NCBI RefSeq assembly: GCF_004121055.1
Contig: NZ_PYAL01000002.1
Coordinates: forward strand, 558,001 to 622,000
Reading direction: 5' to 3'
DNA from: Achromobacter aloeverae
Lineage (GTDB): Bacteria; Pseudomonadota; Gammaproteobacteria; Burkholderiales; Burkholderiaceae_B
DNA: 64,000 nt
The notes under the pieces are model-generated. The model did not search any database and was not told where the DNA came from. It was given only the letters and a program-made list of their open reading frames with translations. Shown piece after piece: positions 54,170 through 63,472 of the stretch. The position numbers and the translations under genes were made by a program. Within the stretch, counting starts at the first letter, position 1. Each line of letters starts with the position of its first letter.

Positions 54170-54382
54170 CTAGCGTCCGGCTGGCGGCGCTAGCGCTTGC
54201 GCTACTGCCTCGCGGGCTTGTTCCGCGGCTCGGCGTGCCTGTTCGGCTGCTTCTCCGCGGGCTTGTTCCGCAGCCTGTCGTCCCTGTTCGGCTGCCCCCT
54301 GGCGGGTGTGCAGGTAGCATCGTGGGGCGCCGCGCCGAGTTAAAACGAGGCGATTCTCGGCGCGAATATGCCTGGGGAGCAC
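54170..54382 (-). other. 45-base tandem repeat encoding an Ala/Glu/Arg-rich heptad-like frame
   Basis: Two imperfect copies of a 45-base unit (54212-54256 and 54257-54301) lie between arsC and the peroxiredoxin gene. On the minus strand a 70-codon frame reads repeated AAEQAR units (EAAEQARRAAEQAREAV), a coiled-coil-like pattern. It has no ribosome site or known family. It could be a remnant of a histone H1-like or phasin-like protein, or non-coding repeat DNA. Confidence 0.35.
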
Positions 54383-54406
54383 CCGAAAGATCCGACCGGT
54401 GTCCGA

Positions 54407-54958
54407 TCAATCCTTCGCGGGATGCTGCGCACGCCAGGCGCGTAGGGCTTCCAGGGTGTTGGCGACGTGTTTGTCGGGAGCGGAATCGGCGTAGGAATAG
54501 ATCACCTTGCCGTCCGGCGCGATGACGTAGGAGATGCGTTGCGCGCGCTCCGCGTTGCGCTCGTGCACCGCGTCATAGGCGCGCATGATTTTGCCGTCCC
54601 CATCGGCGGCGACCGGGAACTTGCTCTGGCACTCGCTGACGGAGAAGGGCTTGAGCACGTCGATGCTGTCGGCGGAGATGCCGATGACGCGCGCGCCCAG
54701 CTTTTCGTACTCCGGCACGGCCTCGGCGAAGTCATGGGCTTCTATCGTGCAGCCCTTCGTGAAGGCGGCGGGGAAGAAATACAGCACCAGCGGGCCCTTG
54801 CGCAGGGCATTCTTCAGGTCGAACTGGAAGGTCTTGCCACCCTGCGCAGCCTGGGTCTTGAACTCGGGCGCACTGGCGCCGTTGGGCAGCGCGGCCCACG
54901 CCGACGGCAGCGCGATCAGTGAGCAAGCGAGGACAGCGGCAGTCAAGCGTTTTTTCAT
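54407..54958 (-). CDS. Exported peroxiredoxin (AhpC-TSA/BCP type)
   Basis: A 183-residue thiol peroxidase. The signal peptide MKKRLTAAVLACSLIALPSA with a WAA cleavage region shows it is sent to the periplasm, unlike most peroxiredoxins. The peroxidatic Cys is in FFPAAFTKGCTIEAHDF and a possible resolving Cys in VSECQSKFP. The C-terminal ISYVIAPDGKVIYSYADSAP is typical. Single gene. Confidence 0.9.
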   Translation of the reverse strand: MKKRLTAAVLACSLIALPSAWAALPNGASAPEFKTQAAQGGKTFQFDLKNALRKGPLVLYFFPAAFTKGCTIEAHDFAEAVPEYEKLGARVIGISADSIDVLKPFSVSECQSKFPVAADGDGKIMRAYDAVHERNAERAQRISYVIAPDGKVIYSYADSAPDKHVANTLEALRAWRAQHPAKD

Positions 54959-55072
54959 GATCGCACCTGCGGGAAGGGGGGAGGGGGCGCACCGTTCGGT
55001 ACACCGATTATAGGCGCGTCGTGCGACCGTTCGCCGCGGGTGGCGGCATGCAGCCGATATGGTTCCGGATGG

Positions 55073-55200
55073 CGGACTGGCGGCTGGTGGCTGCGGACTG
55101 GTGGCTGCGGACTGGTGGCTGCGGGCTGATGGCTGCGGGGTGGTGGCTGCGCGCTGGCTGCTGCGGACTGGCTGCTGCGGGCGGGCGGCTGCTACTGCAG
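55073..55200. repeat. Fourteen-base minisatellite
   Basis: About eight imperfect head-to-tail copies of GTGGCTGCGGACTG (best from 55087) lie between the peroxiredoxin and the YXWGXW gene. The unit is not a multiple of three, so the array is unlikely to be coding. The remaining gap to 55323 holds nothing recognisable. Confidence 0.85.
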
Positions 55201-55323
55201 GCTGGTGGGAGTGGGCGCCCGTACATCGGAGGCCAAGGCTGCAATCGCAGCCGGTGCCTTCAGGTAAAGCCGGGCTCGGCGTCCCTGCGACGGGACGCCT
55301 TCGGGCGGGTGGCCCGGTGTGGG

Positions 55324-57336
55324 CTACCCGTTTTGCGACTGGCGTGGATCTCGCCGTTGTTCGTGACGGTCCTGGTGCTGCTCTCGACGATCCGATTGCT
55401 GTTGGCGCTGCTGCTGCTCCCGTTGTTGCATCTGCTGCTGTTGACGCTGCTGTTGCTGTTGCATTTGCTGCTGGCGCTGCTGCTGTTGCTGCATTTGCTG
55501 CTGCTGGCGCTGTTGTTGCTCTCGCTGCATCTGCTGTTGTTGCATCTGCATCTGCTGCTGCTGCTGCTGCTGCTGCTGGCGCTGCTGTTGCTCTCGTTGC
55601 ATTTGCTGCTGCTGCATCTGCTGCTGTTGTCGCTGTTGCTGGTCGCGTTGCATCTGTTGTTGCTGCATTTGCTGCTGTTGGCGCTGTTGCTGCTCCCGTT
55701 GCATCTGTTGCTGCTGGATTTGTTGCTGCTGCATCTGCTGACGCTGCTGCTGATCGCGTTGCTGCATCTGCATCTGCTGACGCTGCTGCTGATCGCGCTG
55801 TTGCATCTGCATCTGCTGTTGTTGCTGTTGCTGCTGGCGTTGTTGCTCCTGCATCTGCTGCATGCGTTGTTGCTGCTGTTGCTGCTGTTGCTGCTGGACC
55901 TGCTGGACCTGCTGGACCTGCTGGACCTGCTGCACTTGCTGCGGGTTCTGGCGTTGCAACTGCGAATTCTGCTGCCGCTGGCCGGCCTCCTGCCGTTGCA
56001 GGTCCGCCGCGCGCTGTTGCTGCTGGCGAGCCTGGTCGGCCCGCTGTTGTTGCTGCTGGCGTTGCTGGTCGGCCTGCTGTTGCTGGAACTGGCGCTGCTG
56101 TGCCGGGCTCATCGTGCCGGCGCCGGCGGGTTGCTGTGGACCGCCCGGTCGCTGACCAGGACCTCCAGGCTGCGCCCCCGGTCCACCCGGCCGTTGCCCG
56201 GCACCACCGGGTTGCGCCCCCGGTCCGCCAGGCCGTTGTCCGGGCCCGCCAGGTTGGGCGCCCGGCCCACCGGGCCGATCACTGCCCGGCGGCTGGCGCC
56301 AGTTGTTCCCGCTGCCCATGGGATGGCTGAATGCCGCCTGCGGCGGCCGGCCATGGTTGACGTTCATGAATTGTCCGCGTTCGCGGCCGGCGTCGTAGGC
56401 GTGCCTATCCTGTACGGCCATGGGCGCCATGTGCCGTTCGCGCTGCGCGGCCACTTCATGGGGATCGGGCCCGCGCGTGATCCCGCCCGGCCCGCCGTGA
56501 TAGCTCACGCGGTCGTTCCTGTTGATCACAACGTTGTGGTTATAGACGTATGTGACGCGCGTCGGCCCGATCCTGGTGACCGACCGGTTGTAGTAGAAGT
56601 GCCGGTCGCGCCAATAGCCGCCGACATATCCCGTGCCGAAATAGCCGAACCCGTAATTGATCCCGCCATAGAACCCGATGTGCGGTCCCCAATACCCCGG
56701 ATACCAGCGGTAGTAGCCGCTCGAGAAGGCCCAGTAGCCAGGCGTCCACAGCGCGCCTTCATAAGGGGCCAGCACCCAGGCGCCTGGCACCCAATAGAAC
56801 CCATAGTAATTACGCGCCCAATATCCCGGCACCCAGATATAGCCCTCACCTGGCACCGGCGGCTGTTCATATACCGGCAATGGCGGCGGCGCCTCCTGGG
56901 CGGTGGTCACCGGCGCGAGGTTGCCATCGGACGGGTCGGGCGATCCCTGCACCTGCTGCGCGGCGGGGTACGCCTGGCCTTGCTGATAAGACTGGTCTTG
57001 CTGATACGCCGGCTGCTGCCCTTGCGCATCGGCCGGATAAGGCTGCCCTTGCGCGTCGACCGGGTAGCCGTTCTGGTCGGTCTGCGGGTAGGGCACCTGG
57101 CTGGAGGGATAGGCCGGATAGTTGGACGGATAGGGATCCGACGCTTGCGCCTGCGTGAGCGCCGGCGCACAGGCGCCCAGGCCCAGCGCCAGGACCATGG
57201 CGGTCACGCCGGCGTGGCGCGGCCCCGCGATCCGTGCGAGCAGGCCGCCGCGCCATGGCGCATCCGGCGGGCGGACGGCGGCCGGTCGCGACCCGACGCG
57301 CCGGCCGGGAGAGTGGGGGGATTCTAGGCTTTTCAT
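55324..57336 (-). CDS. Gln-rich YXWGXW-repeat protein, probable exported lipoprotein
   Basis: A 670-residue low-complexity protein. After a positively charged start comes VTAMVLALGLGACAPALTQA, a signal-like stretch with lipobox LGAC. A Tyr/Gln/Pro-rich segment (about 65-150) precedes aromatic repeats of the YXWGXW type (about 165-250; EGYIWVPGYWARNYYGFYWV), a Gly-Pro-Gln linker (about 350-410; GGPGAQPGGPGQRPGG) and about 250 residues dominated by Gln with interspersed Arg and Met, encoded by CAG/CAA tracts. An internal ATG at 57198 would give a more usual signal peptide. The role is unknown; an envelope-associated protein is likely. Confidence 0.82.
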   Translation of the reverse strand: MKSLESPHSPGRRVGSRPAAVRPPDAPWRGGLLARIAGPRHAGVTAMVLALGLGACAPALTQAQASDPYPSNYPAYPSSQVPYPQTDQNGYPVDAQGQPYPADAQGQQPAYQQDQSYQQGQAYPAAQQVQGSPDPSDGNLAPVTTAQEAPPPLPVYEQPPVPGEGYIWVPGYWARNYYGFYWVPGAWVLAPYEGALWTPGYWAFSSGYYRWYPGYWGPHIGFYGGINYGFGYFGTGYVGGYWRDRHFYYNRSVTRIGPTRVTYVYNHNVVINRNDRVSYHGGPGGITRGPDPHEVAAQRERHMAPMAVQDRHAYDAGRERGQFMNVNHGRPPQAAFSHPMGSGNNWRQPPGSDRPGGPGAQPGGPGQRPGGPGAQPGGAGQRPGGPGAQPGGPGQRPGGPQQPAGAGTMSPAQQRQFQQQQADQQRQQQQQRADQARQQQQRAADLQRQEAGQRQQNSQLQRQNPQQVQQVQQVQQVQQVQQQQQQQQQQRMQQMQEQQRQQQQQQQQMQMQQRDQQQRQQMQMQQRDQQQRQQMQQQQIQQQQMQREQQQRQQQQMQQQQMQRDQQQRQQQQMQQQQMQREQQQRQQQQQQQQQMQMQQQQMQREQQQRQQQQMQQQQQRQQQMQQQQQRQQQQMQQREQQQRQQQSDRREQHQDRHEQRRDPRQSQNG
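55350..56110. repeat. Polyglutamine-coding CTG/TTG repeat tract
   Basis: A long stretch built from CTG, TTG and CGC/CAT triplets on the plus strand (CAG/CAA on the coding strand), containing runs of up to eight or nine uninterrupted Gln codons. It codes the Gln-rich C-terminal part of the YXWGXW protein. Variation by slippage would be in-frame. Confidence 0.85.
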
Positions 57337-57438
57337 GCGAGCATCGAGCGGCTCACGCCGTTCGCCCTTTTCGTGGTCTCGGTATCGTTATCGGACGCGG
57401 CCTCGGCCTTCGCCTGGATCGCATCGATCGCCACCGTA

Positions 57439-57576
57439 TCAATAGCCGTAGTAATAGTGCGCTGGCGCGGGATAGTAACGGTATCCACCATGGCGGTGGT
57501 AGCCGCCATCGGCCGGGACGACGATACAGCCGGTCAGCGAGCACGCGACGGCAATCAAGGCTATGAGCTTCTTCAT
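57439..57576 (-). CDS. Small Tyr/His-rich lipoprotein (45 residues)
   Basis: A short gene: MKKLIALIAVACSLTGC, a complete lipoprotein signal with lipobox LTGC, then a Gly/His/Tyr-rich mature peptide of about 29 residues ending PAHYYYGY. AAGGAG lies eight bases before the ATG, an excellent ribosome site, and the next downstream gene is the YXWGXW protein on the same strand. It should be an outer-membrane-associated lipopeptide of unknown function. Confidence 0.75.
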   Translation of the reverse strand: MKKLIALIAVACSLTGCIVVPADGGYHRHGGYRYYPAPAHYYYGY

Positions 57577-57835
57577 GCTGGACTCCTTCAGGAACGCATA
57601 TGCATCATGCGTACGAGCCCAGTGTAGAGAGGCGAAAGAAGCGCGTGGGGAGTCTGAAACCGATTTGAAATGCGGACGGGGTTACCAATTCCTACGCCTG
57701 TCGCGGAGCGTATCTGGACGGCCTCGATGCGTATCCGAAAGACTCGTTTAATGCAGGGCGTTGCGCCCTGCCACGCCCGGCCAGCGGCCGATTCCCGAAC
57801 GGTGTCGCCTCCGTGCGGGAATCGATCCGGCAGTC

Positions 57836-58240
57836 CTAATTGTAGCGGCCGTTCGCTCCGCCCAGGCTGAAGCGGCCCGCGCCGAACAGCGCGACGGCCA
57901 GGCTAGCCGCGAGATACATGCCTTGGAGTTCCAGCTGCCATCCGCCTTGGGAGTTGATCTGGAACAGCTGGCTGGAATGCACCAGGCCGAAGGCGAACAG
58001 CATGTTGATGGCGATGATCAGGCCGCCCAGGCGGGCGAACAGGCCGACGATGACGAGGATGGGAGCGATGACTTCCCCGATGTAGACCAGGTAGCCGACG
58101 AAAGAGGGCAAGCCGTGCTGCTGGACCAGGTTGACGATAAAGCCGACGCCATGCGTCATTTTGCTGATGCCGTGCAGCAGGATCAGGATGCCCAGTACCA
58201 GGCGTAGGATCAGCTTGCCGGCGTCGTCGTTTCGGTTCAT
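57836..58240 (-). CDS. DoxX-family membrane protein
   Basis: A 134-residue inner-membrane protein with four helices, starting KLILRLVLGILILLHGISKM, typical of DoxX/YphA. In other bacteria DoxX-type proteins join thiosulfate:quinone oxidoreductase or redox-related membrane complexes; no such partner is seen here. GGTTC/AACC-type ribosome site is weak, but the start fits the family. Length is normal. Confidence 0.9.
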   Translation of the reverse strand: MNRNDDAGKLILRLVLGILILLHGISKMTHGVGFIVNLVQQHGLPSFVGYLVYIGEVIAPILVIVGLFARLGGLIIAINMLFAFGLVHSSQLFQINSQGGWQLELQGMYLAASLAVALFGAGRFSLGGANGRYN

Positions 58241-58407
58241 GGTGAGGTCTCGCGGGTGACAGAGTCTTGTTGGGGGAAGGGATCCCGTCCGGCGGCTTCC
58301 GGCCGAGGACGAAGCCGGTCATTATCGCAACAGAGTGTGAACCACTCAAGGACCCCGTGTAGCGCCATCCGGTCCGGAGACGGCGGCACCCGGGCCGGCG
58401 AGGCGGC

Positions 58408-59325
58408 CTACTTGCGGATCAGGGTGGATTTGCCGAACAGGCTCTCGACCAGGTCGACCACCACTTCCGCCGTCTGGTTGCGAACGTCGCACGCGGGATT
58501 GAGCTCCATCAGGTCCAGGGAGGCCAGTTGGCCGGTATCCGCGATCATTTCCATGCACAGTTGCGCTTCCCGGTAGGTGGGACCGCCCAGGACCGGCGTG
58601 CCGACGCCGGGCGCCACCACCGAATCCAGGAAGTCCGCATCGAAGCTGACGTGCAGATGGGTGTCCGCATCGACCTCGGCCAGGGCTTGTTCCATGGTCA
58701 GGCGCATGCCGTTCTCGTCGATGTGGCGCATGTCGAAGACGCGCAGGCCCAGCGCACGCAGCTGGCGTTTTTCCTCCGCATCGACGCTGCGGATGCCGAC
58801 CTGGCGGATGGCCTTGGCGTCCACGGCCGGATAGGTATCGCTCAAGCGCGTGAGGGCGTCGGGACCCTGGCCGCACAGGCAGGCCACCGGCATGCCATGG
58901 ATATTGCCGGTGGGCGTGATGTCGTGGGTATTGGCGTCGGCGTGGGCGTCCAGCCACAGTACGACCAGCTTGCGGCCGACGGCGCGGCAATATTGCGCCA
59001 CGGCGCTGACCGATCCGATCGCCAGGCAATGGTCGCCTCCCATCAATATGGGAAAATGCCCGGCTTGCAGGGAGCCCAGCACCGCTTCGTGGACCGACCG
59101 GTTCCAGTGCGCCACCTCTTCCAGGTGGCGGAAACCGTCGCGCGGCGGATGCCAGGGATTGGTCGGGCCGGCCAGGTTGCCGGCATCGGCCACCCGCAGG
59201 CCCTGGCGTTCGAGGGCCAGGGGCAGGCTGGCGACGCGCAAGGCTTCGGGCCCCATCGATGCGCCGCGTATGCTTGCGCCGACATCGGTGGGCGCTCCGA
59301 TAAGATCCACTTGCGTGATTGCCAT
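58408..59325 (-). CDS. rocF: Arginase
   Basis: A 305-residue ureohydrolase splitting arginine into ornithine and urea. All expected Mn ligands are present: His99 (GGDHC), Asp126/His128/Asp130 (LDAHADANTH) and Asp229/Asp231 (SFDADFLD). The GGDH motif is followed by Cys where most arginases have Ser. The ATG at 59325 with GAGG upstream is preferred to one 29 codons earlier that would overlap the kefF control region. It is divergent from the KefF/KefC genes. Confidence 0.93.
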   Translation of the reverse strand: MAITQVDLIGAPTDVGASIRGASMGPEALRVASLPLALERQGLRVADAGNLAGPTNPWHPPRDGFRHLEEVAHWNRSVHEAVLGSLQAGHFPILMGGDHCLAIGSVSAVAQYCRAVGRKLVVLWLDAHADANTHDITPTGNIHGMPVACLCGQGPDALTRLSDTYPAVDAKAIRQVGIRSVDAEEKRQLRALGLRVFDMRHIDENGMRLTMEQALAEVDADTHLHVSFDADFLDSVVAPGVGTPVLGGPTYREAQLCMEMIADTGQLASLDLMELNPACDVRNQTAEVVVDLVESLFGKSTLIRK

Positions 59326-59398
59326 GCCAGCCTCGCGAATTCCAAACGCCAAGGCTAACATCGTTTCATATCGCGCCGCCGTCCGTCCAGGATCACCG

Positions 59399-59962
59399 AT
59401 GATCGTCATCATTTACGCCCATCCTTACCCCCGCCATTCGCGCGCCAACAACGCCTTGCTCGATGCCCTGGAGGGCATGGACAGCGTGCGGGTCCGGTCC
59501 CTCTACGACCTTTATCCCGATTTCAGCATCGACGTCGCGGCCGAACAGGACGCGCTGGCGCCGGCGCGCCTGGTGGTCTGGCAGCACCCCATGCACTGGT
59601 ACGGGTCGCCAGCGCTGTTTCGCCTGTGGATGGACAAGGTGCTGCAATACGGCTGGGCCTATGGCAAGGGGGCGGCCAGCCTGGGCGGCAAGGACGTCCT
59701 GTGGACGGTGACCACCGGCGGCGACGCGGGCAGTTTCAGCCGTTGCGGCGAGACCGACCTGGCCCTGCTGGCGCAGCCCCTGCGCAACGCCGGCGAGCAA
59801 TGCGGCATGCGCTGGCTGCCGCCATTTTCCCTGCACGGCGTGACCACGCTGACGCAGGAGCAGCTGGCCGGCGCCGGCGCCCGCTATCGGGAAATGCTGG
59901 AGGCGCTGGCCGGCGGCTATGACCAGGCCGGTGGTGTCCAGGATAGCGGAGGCCGTCCATGA
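59399..59962 (+). CDS. kefF: NAD(P)H oxidoreductase, KefF-like ancillary protein
   Basis: A 187-residue flavodoxin-fold quinone oxidoreductase. It starts [20 protein letters not shown] and contains the KefF/MdaB signature [20 protein letters not shown] and the FMN-binding TTGGDAGSF. In E. coli KefF activates the glutathione-gated K+ efflux channel KefC; here the KefC-like gene follows with a four-base overlap (ATGA), which supports the same role. ATG at 59399 has AGGA six bases upstream. Confidence 0.9.
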   Translation: MIVIIYAHPYPRHSRANNALLDALEGMDSVRVRSLYDLYPDFSIDVAAEQDALAPARLVVWQHPMHWYGSPALFRLWMDKVLQYGWAYGKGAASLGGKDVLWTVTTGGDAGSFSRCGETDLALLAQPLRNAGEQCGMRWLPPFSLHGVTTLTQEQLAGAGARYREMLEALAGGYDQAGGVQDSGGRP

Positions 59963-61818
59963 ACGATCAATTGTTGCTGCAGGTCCTGGTCTACCTGGCC
60001 GTGACAGTGGTGTTCGTGCCGCTGGCGGTGCGGGCGCGCATGGGATCGGTGCTGGGATACCTGATCGCGGGCTGCGTGATCGGTCCGTGGGGGCTGCGGG
60101 TGGTGGACGACCCGACCGAGATCCTGCATTTCGCGGAGATCGGCGTTGTCCTGATGCTGTTCCTGATCGGCCTGGAGCTGGACCCCCGGCGGCTGTGGAA
60201 CCTGCGGGTGCCGGTATTCGGCGGCGGCGCGCTGCAAATGGCCGTTTGCGGCGCCGCGCTGGGCGCCCTGGTCTGGTGGCAAGGCATGGAGTGGCGGGTG
60301 GCGCTGCTGGTGGGGATGACGCTGGCGCTGTCTTCCACGGCCATCGCCGTCCAGGCCATGAACGAACGCAGCCTGCAGCAGACCACGCTGGGGCAGCGCG
60401 CATTCTCGGTGCTGTTGTTCCAGGACCTGGCGGCGATTCCCCTGGTGGCCCTGATTCCCCTGCTGGCAGGCGGCAAGGGCGGCGAGGGCGACACGCTGGG
60501 GGTAGCGACCTTGAAGATCGTCATCGCGCTGTCGATCGCGGTGGTGGGCGGCCGCTACCTGGCGCGGCCGCTGCTGCGTTTCGTGGCCAGGTCCGGACTG
60601 CGCGAGGTGTTCAGCGCGGTGGCGCTGCTGCTGGTGATCGGCGTGGGCGAACTGATGGAGAGCGCGGGGCTGTCCATGGCCATGGGCGCGTTCCTGGCCG
60701 GGGTGCTGCTGGCCAGCTCGGAATACCGGCACGCGCTGGAAAGCGATATCCAGCCGTTCAAGGGACTGCTGCTGGGACTGTTCTTCATCGGCGTGGGCAT
60801 GTCCATCGACTTCGGCACGCTGTTGTCCCATCCCCTGCAAGTGCTGGCGCTGCTGCTGGCCTTCCTGGTGCTGAAATTCGTGCTGCTGTGGGCCCTGTCC
60901 CATATGCTGGGCATAGGCGGCGGGCGCTGCGTGCTGTTCGCCACGCTGCTGGGACAGGGCAGCGAATTCGCCTTCGTGGTGTTCGGCAGCGCGCACGACG
61001 CGGGGGTGCTGCCGGACGACTGGTCACGCCTGCTGACGCTGGCGGTGGCCCTTTCCATGGCGGCCACGCCCATCGTGCTGGCGGTGCTGGACGCACTGGA
61101 GCGGCGGCGGCCACGCAAGCGGCGCGCGGATGACGAGATCGATGATGATGGCGCCAGCGTCATCATCGCGGGCTTCGGCCGTTTCGGCCAGATCGCCGGC
61201 CGCTTGCTGCTGGCCAATGGCGTGAAGGTGGTGGTGCTGGACCACGATCCGGACAATATCGAGACCTTGCGCAAGTTCGGCATGAAGGTGTTCTATGGCG
61301 ACGCCACCCGAGCGGAGTTGCTGGAGACCGCCGGCGCGGCGCGGGCGCGCGTGCTGGTCAACGCCATCGATACGGTGCCCGAGAATCTGCGGCTGGTGGA
61401 CGTGGCGGCCGAGCACTTTCCCCATTTGCGCGTGGTCGCGCGGGCGCGCGACGCGGTGCATTACTACCAGCTGCGCCAGCGCGGGGTGGACGTGGTCGAG
61501 CGCGAAATGTTCGAGTCGGCGCTGACCGCCGGCCGCCACGCCTTGCAGGCGCTGGGCATGGATCCCTACGAGGCGCGCGAGGTGGCCGACGCCTTCCGCC
61601 GCAACAACGTGAACATGCTGGAAGAAACGACCGCCAATTTCGAGGACGAGGGCTTGCGCATCACGGTGGCCAAGCGCGCGCAGGAGACGCTGGAGCAGTC
61701 CATCGCGCGCGACCGCAGGCTGGCGCTCAGCACGCATCGGGATTCGTGGGGGCCGCGGTCCGACCATGCGGAAGAACAGCCTGAGCCGCGGCCGGAGGAA
61801 GCGCAGGGCGCTGGTTAA
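59959..61818 (+). CDS. kefC: Glutathione-regulated K+/H+ antiporter, KefB/KefC type (CPA2)
   Basis: A 619-residue membrane protein. The N-terminal CPA2 antiporter domain has about 12 helices (1-375; [14 protein letters not shown]-type start, then [20 protein letters not shown] and [15 protein letters not shown]). The C-terminal TrkA-N/RCK domain (about 395-510; [20 protein letters not shown]) binds nucleotide and, in Kef proteins, glutathione adducts. It protects against electrophiles by acidifying the cytoplasm through K+ efflux. It forms an operon with the KefF-like gene. Confidence 0.92.
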   Translation: MNDQLLLQVLVYLAVTVVFVPLAVRARMGSVLGYLIAGCVIGPWGLRVVDDPTEILHFAEIGVVLMLFLIGLELDPRRLWNLRVPVFGGGALQMAVCGAALGALVWWQGMEWRVALLVGMTLALSSTAIAVQAMNERSLQQTTLGQRAFSVLLFQDLAAIPLVALIPLLAGGKGGEGDTLGVATLKIVIALSIAVVGGRYLARPLLRFVARSGLREVFSAVALLLVIGVGELMESAGLSMAMGAFLAGVLLASSEYRHALESDIQPFKGLLLGLFFIGVGMSIDFGTLLSHPLQVLALLLAFLVLKFVLLWALSHMLGIGGGRCVLFATLLGQGSEFAFVVFGSAHDAGVLPDDWSRLLTLAVALSMAATPIVLAVLDALERRRPRKRRADDEIDDDGASVIIAGFGRFGQIAGRLLLANGVKVVVLDHDPDNIETLRKFGMKVFYGDATRAELLETAGAARARVLVNAIDTVPENLRLVDVAAEHFPHLRVVARARDAVHYYQLRQRGVDVVEREMFESALTAGRHALQALGMDPYEAREVADAFRRNNVNMLEETTANFEDEGLRITVAKRAQETLEQSIARDRRLALSTHRDSWGPRSDHAEEQPEPRPEEAQGAG

Positions 61819-61896
61819 AGACGGGGAGAGGCGGGGCACCGCCTCTGATTGCTGGCCGCGAGCCGGCGAAAGCCGGCGAAATCGTACCGTGCCTTC

Positions 61897-62673
61897 CTAG
61901 AACCGGTACATGACCCCCACCGAACCGAACAGATTGGTCTTACGCTCGGTCAGCGGGCTGTCCCGCGCGTCGCCCAGCAAGGTGTGGACACCGATGGTGG
62001 ACACCGTGCTCCAGCTTGCATTGATGCGATACGACCAGGTGGTGAAGAGCGCCGCCGACTTGAAGCCGGACGACGGCGAGTACGTCGACAAACCCTCGCG
62101 GCTGCGCGCGGCTTGCGATGACGTTACGCCGAACCAGGTCTGCATGGTGTCGTGGTCGGCCCATTCCGTGCTGACGCCCACCCGCACCGTGTTTTGCTCG
62201 GTCTTGATCGCCGCATAGGAAGCGCGCAGTTCCAGCGTGCCGCCATAGCCGTTGCGCGCCGCCTGCTTGTAGCCCGCGCCCAGCGAATAGCGGCCCGGAT
62301 GCCATTCCACATAGGTCCCGTAGGCGGCGTGGAACTTGATGTCGTCCAGGCCTTTGGTGCGGTCGGCATCGTCGGCCTTGCGTCCCAGGTTCAGCCCCAG
62401 GAACACGCCCGCGTCCAGGTCGGGCGCCAGGGACGTCTTCAAGCCCATGGCGGGCAGGCCCATGCGGGGCGTGATGAAGAAATTGCCGGAATGGTAGTTA
62501 AAGAGCGGCACGGGCAGCGCGTGATATTCGCGGGATCCTTCATAGACCGGAACGACCCCGACCCCCAGTCCTATGCCGTTCGTCGCCTGTTCCTGCGCCT
62601 GCGCGGCGCCTGCGCAGGCGCCGCCAAGCACCGCACTCGCCATCAGGCATCTTGCTACTATACTCATCCGCAT
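61897..62673 (-). CDS. MipA/OmpV-family outer-membrane protein
   Basis: A 258-residue beta-barrel protein. The signal peptide (SIVARCLMASAVLGGACAGA, ending near AQAQ) is followed by the family start NGIGLGVGVVPVYEGSREYH, and the C-terminus ends in Phe (GVMYRF), as expected for BAM-assembled barrels. The ATG at 62673 has AAAGGAAG upstream. It is divergent from an OmpR-type response regulator gene, with a 130-base gap; such pairs are commonly co-regulated. Confidence 0.92.
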   Translation of the reverse strand: MRMSIVARCLMASAVLGGACAGAAQAQEQATNGIGLGVGVVPVYEGSREYHALPVPLFNYHSGNFFITPRMGLPAMGLKTSLAPDLDAGVFLGLNLGRKADDADRTKGLDDIKFHAAYGTYVEWHPGRYSLGAGYKQAARNGYGGTLELRASYAAIKTEQNTVRVGVSTEWADHDTMQTWFGVTSSQAARSREGLSTYSPSSGFKSAALFTTWSYRINASWSTVSTIGVHTLLGDARDSPLTERKTNLFGSVGVMYRF

Positions 62674-62803
62674 CAGGGCTTCCTTTCGTTCATGACAGTG
62701 GCCGTGGGCACGCGCCCCGGGATAGGCCGGCATTGTCCTGATCGACTTTTAATATTTCTTTAAGACCCCGCCGCGCCGTGCCTGACGGCGCTCTGGAGCG
62801 TGC

Positions 62804-63472
62804 GTGCGTATCCTCCTTGTCGAAGACGATTCCATGCTTGGCGATGCCTTGCGCGCGGGCCTGGCCGCGGACGGCGCCGACGTGGACTGGGCCCGCACGC
62901 TGACGGATGCCCAACTGGCGCTGGTGGACCACGACTATCGCGCCGTGCTGTTGGACCTGGGCTTGCCCGCCGGCAGCGGGCTGGCGCTGCTGAAGGCGCT
63001 GCGCGGTCGTTTCGATACCACGCCCGTATTGATCATTACCGCGCGCGACCGCCTGAGCGAACGCATCAAGGGCTTGGACGCGGGCGCCGACGACTACCTG
63101 GTCAAGCCGTTCCAGCTGGATGAGTTGCTGGCGCGCTTGCGCGCCGTGCTTCGGCGCAGCAGCAACAGCGTGGTGTCCGCGCTGCGTTGCCGCGACGTGG
63201 TGCTGGAGCCGGCGGGCCGCATCGTCAAGCGAGGTGGCCAGGAAGTCAGCCTGAGCGCGCATGAATACCATACGCTGCTGGCCTTGATGCAACGCATGGG
63301 CCAAACCGTCAGCCGCGACCAGCTGGAGGTGGCGGTCTATGGCAGCAGCGGCACGATCGAGAGCAATACGGTGGCCGTGTATATCCACCAACTTCGGCGC
63401 AAGCTGGGCGAGGGGCTGATCGAAACGCAGCACGGACTGGGTTACCGCATGGTGGCGGGCACCGCGCCATGA
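62804..63472 (+). CDS. OmpR-family response regulator (QseB/PmrA-like)
   Basis: A 222-residue two-component regulator. The receiver domain has the acidic pair in LVEDD, the phosphoacceptor Asp51 in AVLLDLGLP and the conserved Lys in VKPFQLDEL. A C-terminal winged helix (about 125-220; RRKLGEGLIETQHGLGYRMV) binds DNA. The start is GTG at 62804. The stop overlaps the sensor kinase ATG by four bases. It may control itself and the divergent MipA gene. Confidence 0.94.
   Translation: MRILLVEDDSMLGDALRAGLAADGADVDWARTLTDAQLALVDHDYRAVLLDLGLPAGSGLALLKALRGRFDTTPVLIITARDRLSERIKGLDAGADDYLVKPFQLDELLARLRAVLRRSSNSVVSALRCRDVVLEPAGRIVKRGGQEVSLSAHEYHTLLALMQRMGQTVSRDQLEVAVYGSSGTIESNTVAVYIHQLRRKLGEGLIETQHGLGYRMVAGTAP

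Noticed and set aside
55021-57327. A 768-codon plus-strand frame with long Leu runs that looks like a membrane protein
   Set aside because: The Leu runs are the antisense reading of CAG/CAA Gln codons; the minus-strand frame has a leader, YXWGXW repeats and a normal end.
57790-57823. Inverted repeat GATTCCCG/CGGGAATC considered as a terminator for doxX
   Set aside because: Long 18-base loop, no T-run and short stem; too weak to call.
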